From assembly GCF_026239735.1 (NCBI RefSeq), contig NZ_JAPIVT010000006.1:124001-188000 (forward strand): a DNA stretch of 64,000 bases, given 5' to 3'. The position numbers were made by a program, and so were the translations under genes. Under the pieces are notes generated by a model. That model ran no database searches. It saw only the letters and a list, made by a program, of their open reading frames with translations, and had not been told where the DNA came from. Origin of the DNA: Pedobacter sp. MC2016-05 (GTDB taxonomy: Bacteria; Bacteroidota; Bacteroidia; Sphingobacteriales; Sphingobacteriaceae). Below, one piece after another: positions 51,556 to 60,731 of the stretch. Within the stretch, counting starts at the first letter, position 1; each line of letters opens with the position of its first letter.

Positions 51556-53097
51556 ATGGATAAGAAAATAGCATTACTTCAAGATAAAATTAATCAGGCA
51601 AAGCTTGGTGGCGGTCAGGCTCGAATAGATAGCCAACACAAAAAAGGTAAACTTACTGCCCGGGAACGCATTCACTTTTTAATGGATGAAGGTAGTTTTG
51701 AAGAAATTGGTATGCTCGTTACCCATCGCAGTACGGATTTCGGAATGGAACGCGAAAAATTTCTGGGAGACGGTGTAGTCACTGGCTATGGAACCATTAA
51801 CGGCAGGCTTACCTATGTGTTCTCTCAAGATTTTACTGTTTTTGGAGGATCGCTTTCTGAAACGCATGCCGAAAAAATTTGCAAGTTAATGGATTTGGCC
51901 ATGAAAAATGGTGCACCTTTAATTGGCTTAAACGACAGCGGAGGTGCCCGAATTCAAGAAGGAGTAGTTTCTTTAGGCGGTTATGCTGATATCTTTTATA
52001 AAAATGTTCAGGCCTCGGGGGTTATCCCGCAGCTTTCTGCTATTATGGGGCCATGTGCCGGAGGTGCGGTGTACTCCCCTGCCATTACCGATTTCATTTT
52101 GATGGTAGAGAATACTTCCTACATGTTTGTAACCGGGCCAAATGTAGTGAAGACGGTAACGCATGAAGAGGTAACATCGGAAGAATTGGGTGGTGCAACT
52201 ACGCATGCCACAAAATCGGGTGTGACACATTTTGCCTGCACCAATGAAATTGAAGCCATTAACCATGTTAAGCAACTCCTAAGTTATATGCCTCAAAATT
52301 GCGAGGAAATACCTACTCAACTTCATTACGAAAGTAGCGACGAAAGCAGAACTGCGTTAGATACTTTTATGCCTCAAAATGCCTCTCAACCTTATGACAT
52401 TCGCGAAATTATAGCAGAGGTTACTGATCAAGATAGTTTTCTGGAAGTTCATAAAGACTTTGCGGAAAATATTGTGGTTGGTTTTGCCCGTTTGGCTGGA
52501 CGAAGCATTGGCATTGTAGCCAATCAGCCTGCTTATCTGGCAGGCGTTTTAGATAGTAATTCTTCTACAAAAGCGGCTCGTTTTGTTCGTTTCTGCGATT
52601 GTTTTAATATTCCTTTACTGGTTTTTGAAGATGTTCCAGGTTTTTTACCAGGAACCGATCAGGAATGGAACGGTATTATTACCAACGGCGCAAAATTGCT
52701 TTATGCTTTTAGCGAGGCTACTGTACCGCGAATTACCGTAATTACCAGGAAAGCTTATGGCGGTGCTTACGATGTGATGAACAGCAAGCACATTGGCGCT
52801 GATATGAATTACGCCTGGCCAAGTGCTGAAATTGCGGTAATGGGCGCAAAAGGAGCTGCAGAAATTATCTTTAAAAAGGAAATTACTACTGCAGAGAACC
52901 CTAATGAGAAATGGCTGGAAAAAGAAAAACTGTATTCGGATATCTTTGCCAACCCTTACCGGGCCGCCGAACGTGGCTTTATTGATGAGGTAATTGAGCC
53001 TTCGCAAACCCGGATAAAACTGATTAAAGCTTTTAAGATGTTGGAAAACAAAGTGGTCAACAGTCCTCGTAAAAAACATGGAAATATACCTTTATAA
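51556..53097 (+). CDS. Acyl-CoA carboxylase carboxyltransferase (beta) subunit
   Basis: This 513-residue subunit transfers a carboxyl group between biotin and an acyl-CoA, most likely propionyl-CoA/methylmalonyl-CoA. Both crotonase-fold halves are present: the first with [19 protein letters not shown] and [13 protein letters not shown], the second with [40 protein letters not shown] and [14 protein letters not shown]. These fit PccB/MmdA. The biotin carboxylase and biotin carrier genes are not adjacent, so the partner subunits must be elsewhere. Confidence 0.93.
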   Translation: MDKKIALLQDKINQAKLGGGQARIDSQHKKGKLTARERIHFLMDEGSFEEIGMLVTHRSTDFGMEREKFLGDGVVTGYGTINGRLTYVFSQDFTVFGGSLSETHAEKICKLMDLAMKNGAPLIGLNDSGGARIQEGVVSLGGYADIFYKNVQASGVIPQLSAIMGPCAGGAVYSPAITDFILMVENTSYMFVTGPNVVKTVTHEEVTSEELGGATTHATKSGVTHFACTNEIEAINHVKQLLSYMPQNCEEIPTQLHYESSDESRTALDTFMPQNASQPYDIREIIAEVTDQDSFLEVHKDFAENIVVGFARLAGRSIGIVANQPAYLAGVLDSNSSTKAARFVRFCDCFNIPLLVFEDVPGFLPGTDQEWNGIITNGAKLLYAFSEATVPRITVITRKAYGGAYDVMNSKHIGADMNYAWPSAEIAVMGAKGAAEIIFKKEITTAENPNEKWLEKEKLYSDIFANPYRAAERGFIDEVIEPSQTRIKLIKAFKMLENKVVNSPRKKHGNIPL

Positions 53098-53185
53098 GAG
53101 GAGTAAAGATAAAAGAGCAAACATTAACCTTTAGCTACCTTCGTCCCCCACACTTTGAACTTTTTACTTCGAACTTCTCCTTAAC
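53096..53185. repeat. Word-repeat element between carboxyltransferase and MFS genes
   Basis: The left side (GGAGTAAAGATAAAAGAGCA, 53100-53119) and the right side (CACTTTGAACTTTTTACTTC, then GAACTTCTCC, 53150-53179) carry the same word in opposite orientation. GGAGTAAAGAT (53100-53110) is the exact reverse complement of 24018-24028. Confidence 0.6.
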
Positions 53186-54364
53186 ATGCTAAAACGCATA
53201 GACATCCTCCTGATGGCCTTCTGTACCGGCCTCATTGTTGCCAATATTTATTATTGCCAACCATTAGTTATTTTAATTGCAGAAGAGTTTAAGTTAACCG
53301 AAACTTATGCAGGTAGAATTACCTACACCACTCAGATTGGTTACGCTTTGGGTTTGTTTTTACTTGTGCCGCTGGGCGATATGTTTGAGCGCAAAAAGCA
53401 GATTTTGATTATAACAGCTATGGCTATTTTGGCGCTGTTAACAGCAGCCGTTTCACATTCTTTTTTCTTATTGGAAATCGCCTCTCTGCTGATTGGCATC
53501 TGCTCCATTGTACCTCAATTAATACTGCCTTTAGCCGCCAACCTGAGTACCGATGAAAATCGTGGCGCCAACATTGGCATGATTATGAGCGGTTTGCTGG
53601 TAGGTATTCTGGCCTCTCGAGCAGTAAGCGGAAGTATTGGTTTCTGGCTTGGCTGGAGGGCGGTTTATTATATTGCTGCAGGCATTTGTTTGTTACTTAT
53701 TGCCTTAATGGCGAAACGCTTTCCTCAAAGCTTTCCGGCTTTTAAGGGAAGTTACAAGCAATTAATGGGCTCGATGTTTAGCTATATTAAATCTCAACCA
53801 GTGCTCCGCGAAACTTCCATTATCAACTTTTTGGCCTTCGCTATTATTAGTGCTTTCTGGACAACCATGGTTTTGTTTTTAGCCAATCCCCCGTTTAATT
53901 TTCAAACCTTGCAAATTGGTTTGTTTGGCATTGCCGGCGCTGCTGGTGCTTTAGCTGCGCCGCTTGTAGGGAAGTTAAGCGATGGCAACAACCCTCGTAA
54001 AAACTTAATGATCGGGTTTATCCTGCAACTCATCAGTGTAGCCTTATTTTACTTCACTGGCAACCACTTATACCTTTTTGTGATTGGCATTGTACTCATC
54101 GATATCGGTCAGCAAGCCATTCACGTGACCAACCAAACCCGAATCTACACCCTCATACCAGAGGCGAGAAACCGCTTAAATACTATTTTTATGTCGGTTA
54201 GTTTTATTGGCGCCAGTTGCGGTTCGGCCTTAGGCTTATGGCTTTGGGCACAAGGCGGCTGGGCCATTTTTTGCTACGGCATGACGGCAATTATCATCAT
54301 CAATATTTTAATTTATCTATTCTACGGCAGAAAAAAATTATCTAAATCAATACTCAATACATGA
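53186..54364 (+). CDS. MFS transporter
   Basis: This 392-residue inner-membrane protein has a typical 12-span major facilitator pattern. The loop after spans 2-3 reads PLGDMFERKKQILI, the MFS motif A. Early residues (IVANIYYCQPLVILIAEEF) and DIGQQAIHVTNQTRIYTLIPEARNRLNTIFM resemble the bacterial drug/sugar exporters of the YdhP/AraJ kind. Substrate unknown. Its stop overlaps the next gene in ATGA, so they are translationally coupled. Confidence 0.92.
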   Translation: MLKRIDILLMAFCTGLIVANIYYCQPLVILIAEEFKLTETYAGRITYTTQIGYALGLFLLVPLGDMFERKKQILIITAMAILALLTAAVSHSFFLLEIASLLIGICSIVPQLILPLAANLSTDENRGANIGMIMSGLLVGILASRAVSGSIGFWLGWRAVYYIAAGICLLLIALMAKRFPQSFPAFKGSYKQLMGSMFSYIKSQPVLRETSIINFLAFAIISAFWTTMVLFLANPPFNFQTLQIGLFGIAGAAGALAAPLVGKLSDGNNPRKNLMIGFILQLISVALFYFTGNHLYLFVIGIVLIDIGQQAIHVTNQTRIYTLIPEARNRLNTIFMSVSFIGASCGSALGLWLWAQGGWAIFCYGMTAIIIINILIYLFYGRKKLSKSILNT

Positions 54365-54954
54365 CATCTAAAAACGCAATCAAACTTACACTAGCTATTT
54401 TAATTTGTAGCTTATCTATTTCTAAATCTAAAGCCCAAGATAGTAAAAAGGTTACGCAACCGATAGAAGTAGTTTCTTTGAATAAAATAAGGCTATCGCT
54501 ACTTGGTCTTAATTTCGAAAGAGAACAAAAAGTAGGCAAAACAACATCAGTTTACTTTGGTGGCGGTGCAGAGGGAACTTTTATCTATCAAACAGATATA
54601 TTTTTCGATAACAATTTTAATTTCACCACTAATACAAAATCCGATTTTAAGATTTACCCAGTTTTGAATGCAGGATTTAGGCATTATTACAACTTCGAGA
54701 AAAGAGTAAAAAAGGGCAGAAAAACAATAAACAACAACGCCGGTTATCTAGGCTTGGATGTTTTAGGCGTTATTCCAACGGAAAGCGATACCATTTACGG
54801 CTATCAAATTAACGTAATGCCACAATGGGGTTTTCAAACCTGTATAGGCAGAAAAATAAATTTCGAATTAGCGCTTGGTCCATTGGTATCACTAACAAAA
54901 GTAGATACCTATTTCAATGTCGGGGGAAAGCTAGGATTCAACTTTCTACTTTAA
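54361..54954 (+). CDS. Predicted outer membrane beta-barrel protein
   Basis: This 197-residue protein has a signal peptide (LTLAILICSLSISKSKAQ) and alternating beta-strand-like segments (SVYFGGGAEGTFIYQTDIFF, VLNAGFRHYYNF, NFELALGPLVSL) that suggest a small outer-membrane barrel. No family was recognised. The start overlaps the MFS stop by four bases, so it is co-expressed with the transporter and followed three bases later by the GNAT gene. Confidence 0.75.
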   Translation: MTSKNAIKLTLAILICSLSISKSKAQDSKKVTQPIEVVSLNKIRLSLLGLNFEREQKVGKTTSVYFGGGAEGTFIYQTDIFFDNNFNFTTNTKSDFKIYPVLNAGFRHYYNFEKRVKKGRKTINNNAGYLGLDVLGVIPTESDTIYGYQINVMPQWGFQTCIGRKINFELALGPLVSLTKVDTYFNVGGKLGFNFLL

Positions 54955-54956
54955 TT

Positions 54957-55370
54957 ATGGCATTAGTACAAATCGAACAAATATTCCCTTCGCTAACCTG
55001 GCGTATCCGTCATGAAGTGATGTATCCGGAACTTCCCTTTGAATCTGTCAAACTTCATGAGGATTTTGATGGACTTCACTTTGGCTTATACGCTGATCAC
55101 AAATTAACTGGCGTGGTTTCATTATTTCATGATGGCGATGTTTATCAATTTAGAAAACTCGCTATTTCAAACGAAGCACAAAAATCTGGTTATGGATCGC
55201 AATTAATGGATTATATCTTGGATTTTTGTAAAATTCAGAAAGCAAGCAAGCTCTGGTGCAATGCAAGGGTAAATGCTAAGGAATTTTATTATAAATTTGG
55301 ATTCCATGAAACGGAAAAAACATTTTTTAAAGATGGTTATGATTTCGTAGTAATGGAGAAAGAATTTTAG
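54957..55370 (+). CDS. GNAT-family N-acetyltransferase
   Basis: This 137-residue enzyme transfers an acetyl group from acetyl-CoA to an unknown amine. The fold is indicated by LTGVVSLFHDGDVYQFRKLAISNEAQKSGYGSQLMDYIL (motif A with Q-x-x-G-x-G-S) and by AKEFYYKFGFHETEKTFFKDG at the end. The start at 54957 is chosen because a start at 54825 would read through the previous gene in another frame. It is the third gene of an MFS-barrel-GNAT unit. Confidence 0.9.
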   Translation: MALVQIEQIFPSLTWRIRHEVMYPELPFESVKLHEDFDGLHFGLYADHKLTGVVSLFHDGDVYQFRKLAISNEAQKSGYGSQLMDYILDFCKIQKASKLWCNARVNAKEFYYKFGFHETEKTFFKDGYDFVVMEKEF

Positions 55371-55371
55371 A

Positions 55372-55506
55372 TTGTAGATTGACGAATGACGATTTAACAC
55401 CTCGCCTATTCGAATTTGTAAAGCTAAAATCATAAATATAATCTGATTGATGACTGGGGCTGCTACCCGCAAATCCGAAATTGTGAATCTAACATCATAA
55501 ATAAAT
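55372..55506. repeat. Word-repeat region upstream of M42 peptidase gene
   Basis: The left side repeats GATTGTAGATTGACGAATGACGATT-like words (55370-55395). The right side has AAATCCGAAATTGTGAATC and AACATCATAAATAAAT (55471-55506), and AATCATAAATATAATCTGATT lies between. Pairing is poor, so this is a weak member of the word-repeat class. Confidence 0.35.
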
Positions 55507-56643
55507 ATGGCTAAGAAAAAAGAAGACGCTAACCTGCCAAAAACGCAGGATAAGAAAAAACATGTAACCGTTGTGACCAAAAAATCGTTACAATTTTTAG
55601 AAGAATACATTAACAATCCTGCTCCAACAGGTTACGAATGGGAAGGCCAGAAATTATGGCTAAACTATTTAAAACCATACATTGATGAGCATTTTGTAGA
55701 TAACTACGGAACAGCAGTCGGTGTAATTAACCCAAAAGCCCCTTACAAAGTGGTAATAGAAGCCCATGCCGATGAAATTTCATGGTATGTAAACTATATT
55801 ACCAGTGATGGTTTAATTTATGTCATCCGTAATGGTGGTTCTGACCATCAAATTGCGCCATCAAAACGCGTAAATATCCATACCGAGAAAGGCTTGGTTA
55901 AAGCAGTTTTCGGCTGGCCAGCTATCCATACCCGTCATGGCGAAAAAGAACAGGCACCAGAATTGAAAAATATTTTTCTGGATTGCGGTTGCACTACAAA
56001 AGAAGAAGTAGAAACATTGGGCATCCATGTAGGCTGCGTAATCACCTACGAAGATGAATTCATGGTATTAAACGATCGCTATTACGTTGGTCGTGCTTTA
56101 GATAACCGCGTTGGTGGTTTCATGATTGCCGAAGTTGCCCGTTTGTTGAAAGAAAACAAGAAAAAACTTCCATTCGGTTTATACATTGTAAACTCTGTAC
56201 AGGAAGAAATTGGCTTACGTGGAGCAGAAATGATTGCGCAACGCATTAAACCAAATGTGGCCATTGTAACTGATGTTACCCACGATACAACCACACCAAT
56301 GATCAACAAGAATACGCAAGGTGACTTATCAGCAGGTAAAGGTCCGGTGGTTTCTTACGCTCCGGCAGTCCAAACCAATTTGAATAAATTACTAATCAAA
56401 ACGGCTGAGAAAAACGAAATCCCATTCCAACGTCAAGCTTCTTCACGCTCAACGGGAACGGACACTGATGCATTTGCTTACTCAAACGGCGGGGTTCCTT
56501 CGGCATTGATATCTTTGCCTTTACGCTACATGCATACCACAGTAGAAATGGTGCACAAAGAAGATGTTGATAATGTGATCAGCTTAATTTACGAAAGCTT
56601 GTTGAACATTAAAGACGGGCAGGATTTCAGAGAATTTAAATAA
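55507..56643 (+). CDS. M42-family metallopeptidase (glutamyl/aminopeptidase)
   Basis: This 378-residue cytoplasmic enzyme is a co-catalytic di-metal aminopeptidase. Family motifs are EYINNPAPTGYEWEGQ, VIEAHADEISW (metal-binding His and the following Asp), GRALDNRVGG (bridging Asp), VNSVQEEIGLRGA (catalytic Glu-Glu), TDVTHD and PLRYMHTTVEMVHKEDVDN (last His). The charged N-terminal extension (MAKKKEDANLPKTQDKKKH) is longer than usual and is not a signal peptide. It stands alone and ends at a terminator. Confidence 0.94.
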   Translation: MAKKKEDANLPKTQDKKKHVTVVTKKSLQFLEEYINNPAPTGYEWEGQKLWLNYLKPYIDEHFVDNYGTAVGVINPKAPYKVVIEAHADEISWYVNYITSDGLIYVIRNGGSDHQIAPSKRVNIHTEKGLVKAVFGWPAIHTRHGEKEQAPELKNIFLDCGCTTKEEVETLGIHVGCVITYEDEFMVLNDRYYVGRALDNRVGGFMIAEVARLLKENKKKLPFGLYIVNSVQEEIGLRGAEMIAQRIKPNVAIVTDVTHDTTTPMINKNTQGDLSAGKGPVVSYAPAVQTNLNKLLIKTAEKNEIPFQRQASSRSTGTDTDAFAYSNGGVPSALISLPLRYMHTTVEMVHKEDVDNVISLIYESLLNIKDGQDFREFK

Positions 56644-56718
56644 TCCAAACAATCTTCATTGTCTTTTCCTCCGTGATGGGGAGAACCTAGCAAAGTAGCA
56701 ATCTATTTCATAAAATAT

Positions 56719-56750
56719 GGTCTAGGATTAATTTCTTAGACCTTTTTTTT
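56719..56750. terminator. Terminator between M42 peptidase gene and cobA
   Basis: GGTCTA (56719-56724) pairs with TAGACC (56737-56742), extended by an imperfect inner part, and is followed by eight T residues. It lies between convergent genes. Confidence 0.78.
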
Positions 56751-56752
56751 AT

Positions 56753-57511
56753 TTATACCGCAACTGCCTGTTTAAAATATTGTTGTGATGACACAATTTC
56801 CCTAACCTTTACTACATCACCTATTACAATAATGGCTGGATAAGATAACCCTTCTTTCAGCGCCATTTCCTGAATATCTTTAATTTCACAAGTTCCTTGT
56901 TTTTGATGAGGCAATGTAGCATGCTGAATAATTGCCGCAGGTGTTGATCCTAAACCGGCTAACTTATATGCCGCAGAAATTTCAGCGAGTTTTTTCATTC
57001 CCATATAAATCACTACGGTAGCCGAGGTTTTCATAGCACAAGCCAAATCTTTAGAAAGGCTTCCATCTTTTTTTGTGGCGGTAATAATCCAAACACTCTC
57101 ACTAATTCCGCGGTGGGTTAAAGGCACATCAATAAAACCTAAGCCCTGCATGCTACTAATTCCTGGTATGTAATGCGATTTGATCCCATGTGCTTCAGCA
57201 TACAAAGTTTCTTCAAAACCTCTACCGAATATAAAAGGGTCGCCACCTTTTAACCTCACCACAACTCGCTTTAGTTTGGCGTATTTAACAATTAATTCGT
57301 TAATTTTTTCTTGAGGCGTACATTTTTCATAAGGTTTTTTACCCACGTACACCATTTCGCAGCCTTTGGGCGCAATTTCGAGCAATTTTTGATTACTTAA
57401 ATTATCATAAAGCACAACTTCTGCCCTTTTGAGCACATTATATGCTTTCATTGTCAATAATTCTGGGTCACCAGGACCTGCACCCATTATAAAAAGTCCA
57501 AATTCAGCCAT
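56753..57511 (-). CDS. cobA: Uroporphyrinogen-III C-methyltransferase
   Basis: This 252-residue enzyme methylates uroporphyrinogen III twice to give precorrin-2, the precursor of siroheme. GAGPGDPELLTMKAYNVLKRAEVVLYDNL, VVVRLKGGDPFIFGRGFEE, GISSMQGLGFIDVPLTHRGIS and VVIYMGMKKL are clear family signatures. It is the CobA/SUMT domain alone, without the CysG dehydrogenase/ferrochelatase half. It is divergent from nirB, whose product needs siroheme, so the shared intergenic region probably co-regulates both. Confidence 0.95.
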   Translation of the reverse strand: MAEFGLFIMGAGPGDPELLTMKAYNVLKRAEVVLYDNLSNQKLLEIAPKGCEMVYVGKKPYEKCTPQEKINELIVKYAKLKRVVVRLKGGDPFIFGRGFEETLYAEAHGIKSHYIPGISSMQGLGFIDVPLTHRGISESVWIITATKKDGSLSKDLACAMKTSATVVIYMGMKKLAEISAAYKLAGLGSTPAAIIQHATLPHQKQGTCEIKDIQEMALKEGLSYPAIIVIGDVVKVREIVSSQQYFKQAVAV

Positions 57512-57593
57512 TTTTTTGTCTGTTATTTTAATGATTTAATTATTAAGATATAAAAGTGATGATAAATTATTAAAAATCACAAAATTTTATGAC

Positions 57594-57660
57594 AAAAATC
57601 ATATTTAATAAACTTTTTACCAAAAAAAATCTATATTTGAATATAAAAAATCATATTAAT
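57594..57660. promoter_or_regulatory. Direct repeats and promoter motif between cobA and nirB
   Basis: AAAAATCATATTTAAT (57594-57609) and AAAAATCATATTAAT (57646-57660) are near-identical direct repeats whose starts are 52 bases apart, about five helix turns. Between them lies TATATTTG (57632-57639), a match to the Bacteroidota -7 box, though a -33 TTG is missing. The location suggests binding sites for a regulator of nitrate/nitrite assimilation. Confidence 0.42.
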
Positions 57661-57783
57661 TACAAAATGTACATAGAATTTTATAGTTAATTAAAAATTT
57701 ATATGCCGAATTGAACTGTTTGAACATAAAATTTACAAAAACCAACCCTTAAAATCATCAATAAACTAAAATCACCTTAAATC

Positions 57784-60291
57784 ATGAATAAATTAAAGAT
57801 AATTATAATCGGAAATGGAATGGTTGGATATAAGTTCTGTGAAAAACTCAAATCCAAATCAGATTCGTTCAAACTAATTATTTTTGGAGAAGAGCCGCGC
57901 AGGGCTTACGACCGTGTTCATTTAAGTGAGTATTTTAACGGTAAAACAGCAGAAGACCTTTCTATGTCTACGGCCAGTTGGTATGAAGAACAGGAAATTG
58001 ATTTACACCTTAACAATCCCGTTGTCGAGGTAGATAGAGCGGCGAAAACAGTTTCCACCTCATCTGGCGAAGTTTATCGTTACGATTTTTTGGTTTTCGC
58101 CACGGGCTCTTCTGCATTTGTACCTCATATAAAAGGCATAGAGAAAGAGGGTGTTTTTGTTTACCGCACCATTGATGATCTTGATCTTATCGCCGGCTAC
58201 GCCAAAAACGCAAAAAAAGCTTCGGTAATTGGTGGCGGCTTACTAGGCCTCGAAGCCGCAAAAGCTTTAATTGATTTAGGAATTGAGGAAACCAGCATTA
58301 TTGAATTTGCACCGCGATTGATGCCAAGACAAATCGACATGGCCGGAAGTGAAATGTTGAAATCGATGTTAGCAGATTTGGGCCTTCAGATCTACTTGAA
58401 CAAAAACACCAGCAGCATTGAAGGCGAAACTAATATTGGCGGATTAAAATTTAGCGATGGTAGTGAACTGGCCACCGATATATTGGTTATTTCTGCCGGG
58501 ATTAAACCCAGGGATGAGTTAGCTAGAAAGTGTGGAATAGATGTGGGACCAAGAGGGGGAATTATAGTGGATGCCGAAATGCAAACCAATGATCCCTGCA
58601 TTTTCGCCATCGGAGAATGTGCCCTGTTCGAAGAAATGATTTATGGACTTATAGCTCCAGGTTACGAAATGGCTGAAGTGCTGGCTTCTAATCTATGTGC
58701 TCAATCGAAATCATTTAAAAGCTTTGATATGAGCACCAAACTTAAATTAATCGGCATTGATGTAGCCAGTTTCGGCGATCCTTTTATTAATGAGCCAGAT
58801 TGCAGAACCATTGTTTTTGAAAATAAACACAAAGGAATTTATAAAAGAATAAACATTAGTAATGACGGGCAATACCTTTTGGGAGGTATTTTAATTGGCG
58901 ACGCAACAGCATATAATATGCTGTTGCAAACCAGTGTTAACCAAATCTTGTTACCTGCAGATCCTGAAGAATTAATATTGGGTAGCCGCGGTGGAGAGCA
59001 AGTTGGAGCAGGGATTGAAAGCTTACCAGATGCAGCTTTAATTTGCAGTTGTGAGGGCGTAACAAAAGGGGGGATCTGCAGTTCAATAATCGATCAGGGC
59101 TGCGAAACTTTAGATGACATAAAAAAATGTACCAAAGCAGGAACAGGCTGTGGTGGTTGCATGCCGATGGTTAAAGATTTAATGCTTCACACCTTAAAAG
59201 CACAAGGTAAATATGTAAGGAATGTAATCTGCGAACATTTTAACTACAGCCGACAAGAGCTTTACGACCTGATTCACATCCATAATTTAAAAAATTATGA
59301 TGATGTATTGAATGAATTTGGTCAATCTGATGGTTGTGAGGTTTGTAAACCATTGGTTTCATCGCTATTGGCTAGCCTTTGGAATGAAATGATCCTTAAA
59401 AAAGGAAATGACACTGCACAAGATAGTAACGATCGTTTCCTGGCCAACATTCAAAAAGGCGGATCATATTCGGTAGTACCACGCGTTCCAGGCGGGGAAA
59501 TTACACCTGATAAATTAATTGTTATTGGCGAAGTAGCTAAAAAATACAACCTGTACACCAAAATAACGGGTGGACAAAGAATCGATATGTTTGGCGCTCA
59601 CCTGAATGATCTTCCAATCATTTGGGAGGAACTGATTGCCGCTGGTTTCGAAAGCGGACATGCTTACGGCAAAGGACTGCGTACCGTAAAAAGCTGTGTT
59701 GGAAGCACCTGGTGCCGGTTTGGCTTACACGACAGTGTCAGTTTTGCCATTAGAATTGAAGAGAGATACCGCGGAATCCGAGCGCCGCATAAATTTAAAT
59801 CGGCCGTAAGCGGTTGCATTAGAGAATGTGCAGAAGCCCAAAGCAAGGATTTTGGAATCATCGCGACAGAAAAAGGCTGGAACCTCTACGTTTGCGGAAA
59901 TGGCGGAAGCAAACCGCAACATGCTTTATTGTTGGCTGCCGATTTGGACAGCGAAACCTGCATAAAATATATCGATCGCTTTTTGATGTTTTACATCCGG
60001 ACAGCCGATCCATTAACCAGAACAGCAACCTGGTTAAACAAAATGGAAGGCGGAATGGAATATTTACGCAATGTTGTTATCAACGATAGCCTGGGAATGG
60101 CTGAAAAATGGGAAGCAGAAATAGAAAATCTGGTTTCAACCTACCAGTGTGAATGGAAAGAAGCGGTGGAGAATCCAGCTATTAGAAAGCGTTTTTCTCA
60201 CTTCGTTAATGCACCAGAGGATAAAGACCCAACGATTGAGTTTGTAGAGATGCGTGGGCAGAAAAAAACTCCTGAATGGAAAAAAGTCTAA
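57784..60291 (+). CDS. nirB: Assimilatory nitrite reductase large subunit
   Basis: This 835-residue NAD(P)H-dependent enzyme reduces nitrite to ammonium with NirD. The N-terminal FAD/NAD part (IIGNGMVGYKFCEKL, VIGGGLLGLEAAKAL, IFAIGECA) is followed by BFD-like [2Fe-2S] motifs (CSCEGVTKGGICSSI, CTKAGTGCGGC and a second copy near CEVCKPLVSS). The sulfite/nitrite reductase half has the siroheme/[4Fe-4S] cysteines Cys638, Cys644, Cys678 and Cys682. It is the first gene of the operon nirB-nirD-unknown-narK-nasA. Confidence 0.97.
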   Translation: MNKLKIIIIGNGMVGYKFCEKLKSKSDSFKLIIFGEEPRRAYDRVHLSEYFNGKTAEDLSMSTASWYEEQEIDLHLNNPVVEVDRAAKTVSTSSGEVYRYDFLVFATGSSAFVPHIKGIEKEGVFVYRTIDDLDLIAGYAKNAKKASVIGGGLLGLEAAKALIDLGIEETSIIEFAPRLMPRQIDMAGSEMLKSMLADLGLQIYLNKNTSSIEGETNIGGLKFSDGSELATDILVISAGIKPRDELARKCGIDVGPRGGIIVDAEMQTNDPCIFAIGECALFEEMIYGLIAPGYEMAEVLASNLCAQSKSFKSFDMSTKLKLIGIDVASFGDPFINEPDCRTIVFENKHKGIYKRINISNDGQYLLGGILIGDATAYNMLLQTSVNQILLPADPEELILGSRGGEQVGAGIESLPDAALICSCEGVTKGGICSSIIDQGCETLDDIKKCTKAGTGCGGCMPMVKDLMLHTLKAQGKYVRNVICEHFNYSRQELYDLIHIHNLKNYDDVLNEFGQSDGCEVCKPLVSSLLASLWNEMILKKGNDTAQDSNDRFLANIQKGGSYSVVPRVPGGEITPDKLIVIGEVAKKYNLYTKITGGQRIDMFGAHLNDLPIIWEELIAAGFESGHAYGKGLRTVKSCVGSTWCRFGLHDSVSFAIRIEERYRGIRAPHKFKSAVSGCIRECAEAQSKDFGIIATEKGWNLYVCGNGGSKPQHALLLAADLDSETCIKYIDRFLMFYIRTADPLTRTATWLNKMEGGMEYLRNVVINDSLGMAEKWEAEIENLVSTYQCEWKEAVENPAIRKRFSHFVNAPEDKDPTIEFVEMRGQKKTPEWKKV

Positions 60292-60337
60292 CCAAATATA
60301 ATCAACCAACAAATCATCAAACCCTAAACTAAAGATT

Positions 60338-60679
60338 ATGACAGAAACAACAACTAATTGGTTAGCTGCATGCCGTGTGGAGGATGCAGTGGAAAATGGA
60401 GGTGTGTGCGTAAAATATGGAGAGGAGCAAATTGCACTCTTCTATTTTACCAGAAGAAACGAGTGGTATGCCACGCAGAATGAATGCCCGCACAAAAAAC
60501 AAATGGCTTTAAGCCGAGGCATGATTGGAACCATTACAGACGAACCTAAAGTAGCATGCCCTTTTCATAAAATGAACTTTTCACTAAAAACAGGCGAATG
60601 TTTAAGTGGCGATGAATGCGCCATAAAAACTTATCCTGTAAAAATTGAAGATGGAACTGTATATATCGCGGTTAACTAA
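60338..60679 (+). CDS. nirD: Nitrite reductase small subunit, Rieske type
   Basis: This 113-residue subunit partners NirB. It has a Rieske-like fold with both ligand boxes intact: CPHKKQ and CPFHKMNF, each with a Cys and a His. Many NirD proteins have lost these ligands, so this one may carry a [2Fe-2S] cluster. It lies 46 bases after nirB and is surely co-transcribed. Confidence 0.95.
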   Translation: MTETTTNWLAACRVEDAVENGGVCVKYGEEQIALFYFTRRNEWYATQNECPHKKQMALSRGMIGTITDEPKVACPFHKMNFSLKTGECLSGDECAIKTYPVKIEDGTVYIAVN

Positions 60680-60731
60680 GATGAACCACAAAATCATCAT
60701 TTGTAAACACTCTTAAAGCAAAAAATAGATA

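Noticed and set aside
54825..54956. Longer start for the GNAT protein
   Set aside because: It would read the 3' end of the preceding barrel gene in another frame; the GNAT fold begins at 54957.
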